Below the pieces are notes generated by a model, which ran no database searches, was not told the DNA's origin, and saw only the letters and a program-made list of their open reading frames with translations. The position numbers and the translations under genes were made by a program. From the NCBI GenBank assembly GCA_964408785.1, contig CAYPAS010000005.1, positions 1 to 19,835 of the forward strand: a DNA stretch of 19,835 nucleotides, in the 5' to 3' direction. This document shows, in pieces, positions 6,838-12,316 of this stretch. Numbering within the stretch: the stretch's first letter is position 1; every line of letters starts with the position of its first letter. This DNA is from UBA12465 sp964408785. Its GTDB lineage: Bacteria; Patescibacteriota; Patescibacteriia; Patescibacteriales; UBA12465.

Positions 6838-7287
6838 TTATTTCTCTATTTCGTTTAAAACTTTTTGAATCATTTTTAAGGCAATAGGCGACACCTTAAC
6901 TTGATCTAAATTATTTATGTCGATTAACTCCGCACCTAGCGAGTCTTGTCCATCTGGATCACTTTTTATTTTATCAAAAGAAGCGAAAACTTTATAATAA
7001 AGACCTAAATGATGAAGTTGTCTTGACTCATTAGAACCATTTAAATAATCACAAAAATATTCGTTATGACCAATAAAATTATAATCATTTAAAGTAATGT
7101 CAGTTTCTTCAATAAATTCTCTTTTTAAAGCTTCTTCCACTTTCTCACCGAACTCAATACTACCACCAGGCAAATCAAACATTCCTTTATAAACACCTCG
7201 AGATTTTTTAATTAATAATATTTTATTATCTTGAATTAAAATTCCGTAAACACCAACATGAAAACGTTGACTTGGTAAGCTATTCAT
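6838..7287 (-). CDS. Nudix hydrolase (149 aa), partner of the HTH-PRTase gene
   Basis: A Nudix box spans about residues 41-63: LPGGSIEFGE, then REFIEET with the metal-binding glutamates. The glycine near the box end (EEXG) is replaced by aspartate (EETD), a tolerated variation. The N-terminal strand FHVGVYGILIQDNKILLIKKS is typical of MutT/ADP-ribose pyrophosphatase-like enzymes, and the WxxPGG-like FDLPGG follows. The substrate is not readable. It starts 5 nt after the stop of the HTH-phosphoribosyltransferase gene, so both are almost certainly one transcript. A PRPP- or nucleotide-sensing regulator next to a nucleotide-diphosphate hydrolase suggests a shared metabolite; this is inference. 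It is not closely similar to the first Nudix protein beyond the box. Confidence 0.92.
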   Translation of the reverse strand: MNSLPSQRFHVGVYGILIQDNKILLIKKSRGVYKGMFDLPGGSIEFGEKVEEALKREFIEETDITLNDYNFIGHNEYFCDYLNGSNESRQLHHLGLYYKVFASFDKIKSDPDGQDSLGAELIDINNLDQVKVSPIALKMIQKVLNEIEK

Positions 7288-7292
7288 GAATT

Positions 7293-8468
7293 TTAAGCTT
7301 CGCTAATAACATCAAAATCATTAGCTTTAGCGCTACCAGTTATAGTAAATCCATAAACTTTTCTAGCCAATTTCTGGTTTAATAACTTTCTAGCTGTTTC
7401 ATTTAAAGTAGAGCCAGATCCAGTAACGTCATCTATTAATAGTATATTATTATAATTATTACTATTAGTAATAACGATAGTTTTGTTGGCGTTTAAGATT
7501 CTATCTTCTATCTTCTTTAAGCTTTTCTGTTGGACAGGAACAAGTCCTGTTTTTTTACTAATTAAAACTACAGGTAAATCAATTCTAAGTTTTTTAGAGA
7601 TAAATGTCATTAATTGAGTTTTACGCATGACAGTTGGTGGAATAAAACCAATAGCATCAATGTGGTAAGTTTTAATAATATACTGAATGCTATCCCTAAT
7701 ATTATCAACTATATAGGTCATAACAACCTTATTGGTGCGGCCGGCCTTAGCAATGCGAATCATTTGGCTAAGATAAGTCTTACCAAAAATTGGTAAAGAA
7801 TCAAAATCACGATGAAATAATTTAGTCAACTTAATATCGTCTTTAAAAACTTGGCCAATCTTTTCGGTGGCGTCAATCAAAAAAACATGATTTTTATCAT
7901 TATAAAATTTTTTACGAACATTCAAATACTCCTGAGCCAAAGACTTAATATCTAGTCTATCAGATTTATTCTTGGCCCAATACAAAAAACCAGAAACACC
8001 CTTCAAAAGCTGACCATCTGGGGTAACATAGGCGTAATATTTATTCAATACCTGTTTTTGCTCATCAGATAAATCATTAACATTGTCTTCGGATACAAGT
8101 TGATAAATAATCTTTTGAGGAGGAAGTCCTTGTTTTAAAATATTTCCATTATCAACAAAGTTTTTAATATTCTTTTTAGCCAACGAAAGGCTACCACCCC
8201 AAGCTTTAGCTAGCTGATCAAGGGTTAAGCTTTCATTGTTACGAAATAAAAACTCTAAGGCTTTTTTATTATTGGCTAACTTATACTTAACATTTGCACC
8301 AGATTCTGTGGTCATAATTAAAATATTATCAACAACTAAACGACGTAATATTTTACTTAGCCAACTGCGTGATATATTGGTCTGGTTTTCAATTTCTGAA
8401 ATAGAAAAAATACCTGTTTTTACCAAAGTATTAATAATTATTATATATTGTTTTTCTTGCTCCGTCAT
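7293..8468 (-). CDS. Winged-helix / ComF-like phosphoribosyltransferase fusion (391 aa)
   Basis: The N-terminus looks like two winged-helix units. One is at about 10-65 (SISEIENQTNISRSWLSKIL is the helix-turn-helix), the other at about 79-125 (LTLDQLAKAWGGSLSLAKKN). A linker with YVTPDGQLLKGVSGFLYW (about 147-164) follows. The C-terminal half is a type I phosphoribosyltransferase of ComF flavour: IPPTVMRKTQLM, a Gln and basic stretch (QQKSLKKIEDRILNANK), and the PRPP loop D346-D347-V-T-G-S-G-S-T354. The combination recalls PurR of Bacillus, a HTH-PRTase regulator that binds PRPP, although the architecture here is longer. Either an enzyme with DNA-binding domains or a PRPP-responsive regulator is possible. 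It is first in a two-gene operon with a Nudix hydrolase. There is no Shine-Dalgarno, and the promoter predicts a leaderless mRNA. Confidence 0.85.
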   Translation of the reverse strand: MTEQEKQYIIIINTLVKTGIFSISEIENQTNISRSWLSKILRRLVVDNILIMTTESGANVKYKLANNKKALEFLFRNNESLTLDQLAKAWGGSLSLAKKNIKNFVDNGNILKQGLPPQKIIYQLVSEDNVNDLSDEQKQVLNKYYAYVTPDGQLLKGVSGFLYWAKNKSDRLDIKSLAQEYLNVRKKFYNDKNHVFLIDATEKIGQVFKDDIKLTKLFHRDFDSLPIFGKTYLSQMIRIAKAGRTNKVVMTYIVDNIRDSIQYIIKTYHIDAIGFIPPTVMRKTQLMTFISKKLRIDLPVVLISKKTGLVPVQQKSLKKIEDRILNANKTIVITNSNNYNNILLIDDVTGSGSTLNETARKLLNQKLARKVYGFTITGSAKANDFDVISEA

Positions 8469-8504
8469 ACTATGTATGATACTATATATTAATAATAATG
8501 TAAA
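8469..8504 (-). promoter_or_regulatory. Leaderless promoter with palindromic -10 region
   Basis: Minus-strand TTTACA (8499-8504), a 17-bp spacer and TATCAT (8476-8481) are followed only 7 nt later by the ATG, so transcription would begin at about the start codon. The -10 lies in GTATCATAC and next to CATAC-N3-GTATG (8466-8478), a compact inverted-repeat cluster suited to autoregulation. TACTATATATT (plus 8480-8490) recurs inverted in both upstream 38-bp repeats. Confidence 0.6.
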
Positions 8505-8519
8505 TAGGTATATATAATT

Positions 8520-8557
8520 TAATATTAAATAAAATATATAGTACGTATTATACTGGA
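8520..8557. repeat. 38-bp direct repeat, copy 1
   Basis: Identical over 38 bp to 8590-8627, period 70 bp. It contains a 16-bp imperfect palindrome (14 of 16 positions) centred on TACGTA, with TATA at both ends. It lies 52 bp upstream of the HTH-PRTase start. Confidence 0.9.
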
Positions 8558-8589
8558 CAAAACAATATCAAAAAATAGTATTTTATTAC

Positions 8590-8627
8590 TAATATTAAAT
8601 AAAATATATAGTACGTATTATACTGGA
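8590..8627. repeat. 38-bp direct repeat, copy 2
   Basis: Exact second copy of 8520-8557; the 32 bp between the copies are unrelated in sequence. No third full copy is seen; only GTACGT (8646-8651) recurs just beyond. Confidence 0.9.
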
Positions 8628-8699
8628 TAATATAGTGTATTTATGGTACGTTAATAATATAATTCACTTTCAAACCAGTGCCCCCATAAATAAAGAAAA

Positions 8700-8721
8700 A
8701 AGTGAGCTTTTAGACTCACTT
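8700..8721 (-). terminator. Terminator next to the tRNA 3'-end copy
   Basis: AAGTGAG/CTCACTT is a 7-bp stem with an 8-nt loop, followed on the minus strand by TTTTCTTTA after the stem's own T pair. It lies 11 bp past the tRNA-like end at 8733, mimicking a normal tRNA-terminator arrangement. Confidence 0.6.
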
Positions 8722-8732
8722 CATTCCTGTCT

Positions 8733-8749
8733 GCGGAGAGGCGGGGATT
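8733..8749 (-). repeat. Exact 17-bp copy of the tRNA-Ser(GCU) 3' end
   Basis: These 17 bp are identical to 8952-8968, the T-arm and acceptor 3' end of the intact tRNA-Ser(GCU), in the same orientation and 219 bp away. The match stops abruptly inside the T-loop. No matching 5' tRNA half is found. It may be an attachment-site-like duplication or the remnant of a second tRNA. Confidence 0.75.
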
Positions 8750-8903
8750 TCCGCCCTCGCTCGGCGCCGGAATTGCGCCTCGCTCACTTGTCCAGGGTTG
8801 GCGTCCGAAGCTCCCCCAGAGCTTCGTCCGACGTTCGCTTCGTCCTTCGGTCTTCCGACCTCAGTCCTTGCTCGTTTCCAACCTGTTCGAATCCCTCTCG
8901 TCT
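8750..8903. other. GC-rich, hairpin-rich island without a credible gene
   Basis: From 8761 to 8880, 75 of 120 bases are G or C, against strongly AT-rich sequence to the left. Stem-loops seen are GGCGC/GCGCC (8763-8779), CGAAGCTC/GAGCTTCG with loop CCCCA (8806-8826), GACG/CGTC (8830-8844) and GGTC/GACC (8849-8860). CCTCGCTC is repeated (8755-8762, 8778-8785). Near the right end, GTTCGAATCC (8885-8894) is a T-loop motif on the plus strand. Terminator-like hairpins lie on both sides. The open frames across it lack ribosome sites and look like translated tRNA and hairpin sequence. It could be a REP-like repeat, a structured RNA or a tRNA relic. Confidence 0.55.
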
Positions 8904-8911
8904 ATCAATCA

Positions 8912-8950
8912 AGTACAATAAAACACCCTTTTAGGGTGTTTTATTGTACT
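8912..8950. terminator. 17-bp stem terminator after tRNA-Ser(GCU)
   Basis: A perfect 17-bp inverted repeat (8912-8928 with 8934-8950) has a 5-nt loop. Its core AACACCC/GGGTGTT is flanked by A and T tracts, so it can terminate in both directions. It begins 2 nt past the tRNA 3' end. Confidence 0.82.
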
Positions 8951-8952
8951 CG

Positions 8953-9043
8953 CGGAGAGGCGGGGATTCGAACCCCGGATAGGGGAGTAAACCCCTATAA
9001 CAGGTTAGCAACCTGCCGCTTTCAGCCGCTCAGCCACCTCTCC
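8953..9043 (-). tRNA. tRNA-Ser (anticodon GCU)
   Basis: The 91-nt class II tRNA has acceptor arms GGAGAGG (9043-9037) and CCTCTCC (8960-8954), with discriminator G at 8953. The anticodon stem GCAGG/CCTGT encloses the loop TTGCTAA with anticodon GCT (plus positions 9007-9009). A GC-rich long variable arm and the T-arm GGGG-TTCGAAT-CCCC are present. It reads AGC/AGU. CCA is not encoded. Transcription probably starts about 44 nt upstream from a near-consensus promoter, and the leader holds a 7-bp hairpin (TACCCCT/AGGGGTA, 9048-9065) just before the mature 5' end. Confidence 0.97.
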
Positions 9044-9093
9044 AAAATACCCCTATTAAGGGGTACCGGCATTATGTTTTTTATGTTATAATT

Positions 9094-9122
9094 ACTATAT
9101 AAAATATAATTTTGCTTGTCAA
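9094..9122 (-). promoter_or_regulatory. Promoter of tRNA-Ser(GCU)
   Basis: Minus-strand TTGACA (9117-9122), a 17-bp spacer and TATAGT (9094-9099) give 6/6 and 5/6 matches. It overlaps the divergent promoter region of the membrane-protein gene. Confidence 0.75.
9105..9110 (+). promoter_or_regulatory. Candidate -10 box for the 172-aa membrane protein
   Basis: A perfect TATAAT lies 20 nt before the ATG at 9131, without a good -35. A second TATAAT with a TGn extension lies at 9084-9092. Both overlap the divergent tRNA promoter. Confidence 0.4.
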
Positions 9123-9130
9123 TCAAAAAT

Positions 9131-9649
9131 ATGCCACAAGAAAGGCTTGAATATTTACGCTGGGAAATACCCAGCCACCGCCGTCCTGAACGCGGACGGA
9201 CCTGGTATATCGTCGCCGGGGTTATTATCATCTTGATGCTCTTCTCTTCTTTCTTTTCCTTTGACGGTTTAAAGCCGGTATTTTTAGGGGCTGACTCCAA
9301 TTTTCTCTTTGTCCTCATTATTATCCTTTCAGCTATAATCATGATAATCGGCGACAGCCAGCCGACGGTCATGGAAAAGGTTGAATTGGGTCCAGATGGC
9401 GTAGAAATCGGCCAGCGCTTCTTCGATTATGACGATATTCGCAACTTTTCCGTCATTTACAAGCCAAAAGACGGCATCAAACGCCTCTATTTCGAATTAC
9501 GTTCATCCACGGAACAGCGGATTTCCCTGCCCTTGCGGAATATGGACGCCGCCACAGTCTATGAATTCCTAAAACGCTATTTAGACGAGGATTCTGAGAG
9601 AAAATATATTCCTCTTTCCGAGCAGTTGACTAAATTGCTAAAATTATAA
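9131..9649 (+). CDS. Two-helix membrane protein with possible PH-like C-terminal domain (172 aa)
   Basis: ATG at 9131 is preferred over an in-frame TTG five codons earlier, because the TTG overlaps the expected transcription start. The protein opens with a basic cytoplasmic segment (HRRPERGR), then two membrane helices at about residues 25-46 and 58-76. A soluble domain of about 95 residues follows, with alternating strands (VELGPDGVEIGQRFFDYDDI, YFELRSS, RISLPL) and a terminal helix. This resembles bacterial PH-like (DUF304/YdbT-type) domains, in which paired helices precede the fold, but identity is not certain. It is divergent from tRNA-Ser(GCU) and followed by tRNA-Arg and recG on the same strand. 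The function is unknown. Confidence 0.85.
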   Translation: MPQERLEYLRWEIPSHRRPERGRTWYIVAGVIIILMLFSSFFSFDGLKPVFLGADSNFLFVLIIILSAIIMIIGDSQPTVMEKVELGPDGVEIGQRFFDYDDIRNFSVIYKPKDGIKRLYFELRSSTEQRISLPLRNMDAATVYEFLKRYLDEDSERKYIPLSEQLTKLLKL

Positions 9650-9655
9650 TAATAT
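9626..9655 (+). promoter_or_regulatory. Possible promoter for tRNA-Arg and recG
   Basis: TTGACT (9626-9631), an 18-bp spacer and TAATAT (9650-9655) lie about 37 nt before the tRNA. The -35 overlaps the end of the preceding gene. A TATAAT at 9645-9650 has unsuitable spacing to this -35. Confidence 0.35.
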
Positions 9656-9691
9656 ATAAACAGTTTGCGGTTGCCTTAAGTTGCCGCTTGC

Positions 9692-9763
9692 GCTTTCGTC
9701 GTTCAACGGATAGGACACAAGATTGCGGATCTTGTAATCCAGGTTCGATTCCTGGCGAAAGCA
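9692..9763 (+). tRNA. tRNA-Arg (anticodon GCG)
   Basis: The 72-nt cloverleaf has acceptor GCTTTCG/CGAAAGC and discriminator A (9763). The D-stem is GTTC/GGAC. The anticodon stem CAAGA/TCTTG encloses the loop TTGCGGA with anticodon GCG (9725-9727) and G37. The T-arm is CCAGG-TTCGATT-CCTGG. It reads CGC and CGU. Most bacteria read this pair with ACG, deaminated to ICG, so GCG is unusual. CCA is not encoded. It ends 18 nt before the recG ATG on the same strand, so it may be processed from a joint transcript. Confidence 0.95.
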
Positions 9764-9781
9764 CGGATAAAGGCGAAAAAT

Positions 9782-11818
9782 ATGCTATCACTTGATTCGC
9801 CAATCACTGAACTATACCGCGTCGGTCGCAGTACCGCCGCGGATTTTAAAAGGCTAGGTCTCGAAAAAGTTCGCGACCTGCTTTTTTATTTTCCTTTCCG
9901 CTACGAAGAGTACCAAGAAGGAACGATGATAGCGGATTTAAAGCCGGGAGAAATAGCCAGCGTCCGCGGACTCATTGAATTAATTTCCAATCGCAAAAGT
10001 CCAAGGCGGCGAATTTACGTCACCGAAGCCCTGATTGCTGATGAAAGCGGTACTATTAAAGCCACCTGGTTCAACCAGCCATTCTTGGCAAAAACCTATC
10101 ACCCTGGCGATGAAGTTTCTTTGGCTGGCAAAGTCCAAGATAATTACGGACAGATATTCTTAAGCTCCCCGGTAATTGAAAAATTAGGGCACGGCAAGGC
10201 GATAAACACACAAGGAATAGTGCCGGTCTATCATTTAAGCGGCAATTTAACCCAAAAACAGCTGCGTTTCCTAATCAAAGAATCTTTGAAACACGCCGGC
10301 GAAGAAGCAGATTGGCTACCGGAAAATATCCGAAAAAAACTTAAACTACCGGGATTAAAAGAGGCTCTGTTAAAAATACACTTCCCTGAAAAAAATGAAG
10401 ATTTCTTAACAGCCAAAGCTCGCCTGAGTTTCAGCGAACTTTTCTTGAGACAAATAAAATCCCTGTTAATCCGCCAAGCACTAAAAGATCGGCGCGCGGA
10501 AAAAATAAAATTCCAAGAAGCGGAAACCAAACGTTTTGTCGCTTCTCTGCCATTCAAACTAACAGACGACCAGCGCCAAGCGGCCTGGGAAATTATTGGC
10601 GACATCAGCCAAGAAAAACCGATGAGCCGCTTATTAGAGGGCGATGTTGGCAGTGGTAAAACGGTCGCCGTGGCCCTGGCTATCCTTAACGTCGCTTTGA
10701 GTAAGAAAAAATCCTTATTCATGGTGCCGACAGAAATTCTAGCCGAACAACATTTTCAAACCTTTAAACGGCTTTTTAAAGATTGGCCAATAAAGATAGC
10801 GGTGTTCACCAGAAGCAACAAAAGCAAAGAGGCGGCGACCGCCGATCTGATAATCGGCACACAGGCCGTAATCCAAGAAAAAAGCGATTTTAAAAATATC
10901 GCCCTAACAATTATTGACGAACAGCACCGCTTCGGCGTCCTGCAAAGGCAAAAAATAATCGACCTGAACCGCGAAGCCGGCCTGACGCCGCACTTCTTGT
11001 CTTTAACCGCCACGCCGATTCCCCGTTCCTTAGCCCTAGCTATTTACGGCGACTTAGATTTATCAATAATCAAACAAATGCCCGCGGGACGGCAAACCGT
11101 CGCCACTAAAGTGGTAGAAGAAAAACAGCGGGAAGCGGCTTATAAATTCATACGCCAAGAAATAAAAGCTGGCCGGCAAGCTTTTGTCGTCTGTCCACTC
11201 ATCGACAATTCCGATACCTCTGGCGCTAAATCAGTTAAAGAGGAACATGCTAAACTAGAGCGGGAAATATTTCCCGATCTTAAAGTCGGCTTATTGCACG
11301 GCCGTTTAAAACCTAAAGAAAAAGAAAAAGTCATGGCGGATTTCTCCGCCGGACGGATACAAATATTGGTTTCCACTTCCGTCATCGAAGTCGGCATCGA
11401 CGTCCCTAACGCCAGTTTGATGATAATTGAAGGCGCGGAGCGTTTCGGCTTGGCTCAACTGCACCAATTCCGTGGCCGCGTCGGCCGAGGCGGCCAAAAA
11501 GCTTACTGCCTGCTCTTTATTTCTAATGAAGAAGACGCCAGCGAAAAAACTTTGGACCGCTTAAAATCTTTAGAAAAATTCCATAACGGCTTCGACTTGG
11601 CCAAAATAGACTTGAAAATGCGCGGCTCTGGCGATTTAAGCGGCATAGAACAAAGCGGCTGGCCAGAACTGCGTCTAGCTTCTATCTTTGATTTTGAAAA
11701 CATCCGCCTAGCCAGGCAAGAGGCTAACCTGCTAATTGAGGCTGATAAAAAATTAGAAAAATACCCGCTAATCAAAAAGATGCTAGGTGATTTTGAAGAT
11801 AAGATGCACTTAGAATAA
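9782..11818 (+). CDS. recG: ATP-dependent DNA helicase RecG (678 aa)
   Basis: RecG reverses stalled replication forks and migrates Holliday junctions. The N-terminal wedge/OB region covers about 1-230, with the typical start GRSTAADFKRLGLEKVRDLLFYFPFRYE. Superfamily 2 motifs follow: Walker A GSGKT (290-294), DEQH box (379-382, in the RecG form IIDEQHRFGVLQR), TATPIPRSLAL (motif III), VSTSVIEVGIDVPNA (motif V) and QFRGRVGRGGQKAYCLL (motif VI). A C-terminal TRG-like region follows. The length is close to E. coli RecG (693 aa), and no motif is missing. A weak AAGG lies 8 nt before the ATG. It follows tRNA-Arg by 18 nt and converges on a small membrane-protein gene, with a shared terminator between them. 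Radiation of function with radA, also in this window, is inferred only from proximity. Confidence 0.98.
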   Translation: MLSLDSPITELYRVGRSTAADFKRLGLEKVRDLLFYFPFRYEEYQEGTMIADLKPGEIASVRGLIELISNRKSPRRRIYVTEALIADESGTIKATWFNQPFLAKTYHPGDEVSLAGKVQDNYGQIFLSSPVIEKLGHGKAINTQGIVPVYHLSGNLTQKQLRFLIKESLKHAGEEADWLPENIRKKLKLPGLKEALLKIHFPEKNEDFLTAKARLSFSELFLRQIKSLLIRQALKDRRAEKIKFQEAETKRFVASLPFKLTDDQRQAAWEIIGDISQEKPMSRLLEGDVGSGKTVAVALAILNVALSKKKSLFMVPTEILAEQHFQTFKRLFKDWPIKIAVFTRSNKSKEAATADLIIGTQAVIQEKSDFKNIALTIIDEQHRFGVLQRQKIIDLNREAGLTPHFLSLTATPIPRSLALAIYGDLDLSIIKQMPAGRQTVATKVVEEKQREAAYKFIRQEIKAGRQAFVVCPLIDNSDTSGAKSVKEEHAKLEREIFPDLKVGLLHGRLKPKEKEKVMADFSAGRIQILVSTSVIEVGIDVPNASLMIIEGAERFGLAQLHQFRGRVGRGGQKAYCLLFISNEEDASEKTLDRLKSLEKFHNGFDLAKIDLKMRGSGDLSGIEQSGWPELRLASIFDFENIRLARQEANLLIEADKKLEKYPLIKKMLGDFEDKMHLE

Positions 11819-11838
11819 AATCGGCTAAAATAAAAAAG

Positions 11839-11859
11839 ACCCGCCATTTTCAGACGGGT
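11839..11859. terminator. Bidirectional terminator between recG and the small membrane gene
   Basis: ACCCG (11839-11843) pairs with CGGGT (11855-11859), the stem probably extending past one mismatch. The plus strand continues ATAATTTTTATAAATTTT; the minus strand continues CTTTTTTATTTT. It serves both converging genes. Confidence 0.72.
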
Positions 11860-11866
11860 ATAATTT

Positions 11867-12172
11867 TTATAAATTTTCAATAAATTTTTTTAATTTTTTA
11901 ATAAAACTTAAATTAAACAAAAAATTAAATAAATTATTGAAATATCCTTCGCGTTCGCGCTTATCGATATCGAAGATAAACACTAACCACAAAAGATAAA
12001 TGGCTGACAATATAAGAGGAATAAATTTTTGATCCCTTCGAGAGATCATGTATTCAGTAGGACTCCCGCCATCTACAAAAAAAGCGAAAGAAACTGAAAA
12101 TAAAAATATATCATAAACGGCCAATATTGCAGCCGTCAATATAAAAACCTGAAAAAAAATATTTTTTTTCAT
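11867..12172 (-). CDS. Small two-helix membrane protein (101 aa)
   Basis: A Lys-rich start (MKKN) leads into a hydrophobic helix at about residues 6-32. A polar loop (GGSPTEYMISRRDQKF) follows, then a second helix at about 51-69 and a basic, Phe-rich, probably amphipathic C-terminus. No family is recognised. It has one of the few good Shine-Dalgarno sites in the window, AGGAG (12185-12181) with an 8-nt spacer. It also has its own near-consensus promoter and a 5' leader of about 87 nt dominated by a 15-bp stem. It lies downstream of radA on the same strand, and no terminator is seen after radA, so some read-through is possible. The function is unknown. Confidence 0.8.
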   Translation of the reverse strand: MKKNIFFQVFILTAAILAVYDIFLFSVSFAFFVDGGSPTEYMISRRDQKFIPLILSAIYLLWLVFIFDIDKREREGYFNNLFNFLFNLSFIKKLKKFIENL

Positions 12173-12184
12173 TTTTATTTCTCC

Positions 12185-12242
12185 TTTTTGGTTTTTCGAG
12201 CGCGCCTCTCATTCTGGAAAAACGCCTTCGAAAAACCAAAAA
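12185..12242 (-). promoter_or_regulatory. 15-bp inverted repeat in the leader, touching the ribosome site
   Basis: TTTTTGGTTTTTCGA (12185-12199) and its exact complement (12228-12242) flank a 28-nt loop. In the mRNA the 3' arm ends in AAAAA directly joined to GGAG of the Shine-Dalgarno. No U-tract follows, so it is not a terminator. It may be a translational control hairpin, an RNA-stability element or a protein-binding palindrome. Confidence 0.6.
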
Positions 12243-12265
12243 ATAATTTCAATGAACATGAGTTA

Positions 12266-12294
12266 ACTATACTACTTTTAATAAAAATTGTCAA
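12266..12294 (-). promoter_or_regulatory. Promoter of the small membrane-protein gene
   Basis: Minus-strand TTGACA (12289-12294), exactly 17 bp, then TATAGT (12266-12271). The elements are identical to those of the tRNA-Ser(GCU) promoter. Transcription would start near 12259. Confidence 0.75.
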
Positions 12295-12316
12295 TAGTAA
12301 GTTAAATCAAACAAAA

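Noticed and set aside
8520..8627. Possible two-repeat CRISPR array (38-bp repeats, 32-bp spacer)
   Set aside because: The geometry fits, but there are only two copies, the repeat is very AT-rich and carries promoter-like sequence, no cas gene is in the window, and a related motif lies in the adjacent promoter. An operator explanation is better.
8733..8903. Intron-split tRNA-Ser
   Set aside because: Only the last 17 nt of the tRNA are present and no 5' half or anticodon arm can be found upstream, so a spliced tRNA cannot be assembled.
8635..9091. Plus-strand open frames of 97-99 codons over the GC-rich island and tRNA-Ser(GCU)
   Set aside because: They translate hairpins, a tRNA 3'-end copy and the antisense of a tRNA, have no ribosome site, and give Ser/Arg/Pro-rich low-quality protein.
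9116..9130. Upstream TTG start for the 172-aa membrane protein
   Set aside because: It coincides with the expected transcription start from the -10 at 9105-9110, and an ATG follows five codons later in frame.
10231..11880. Several minus-strand frames opposite recG
   Set aside because: RecG is complete with all helicase motifs; the opposite-strand frames have no ribosome sites and biased composition typical of shadows.
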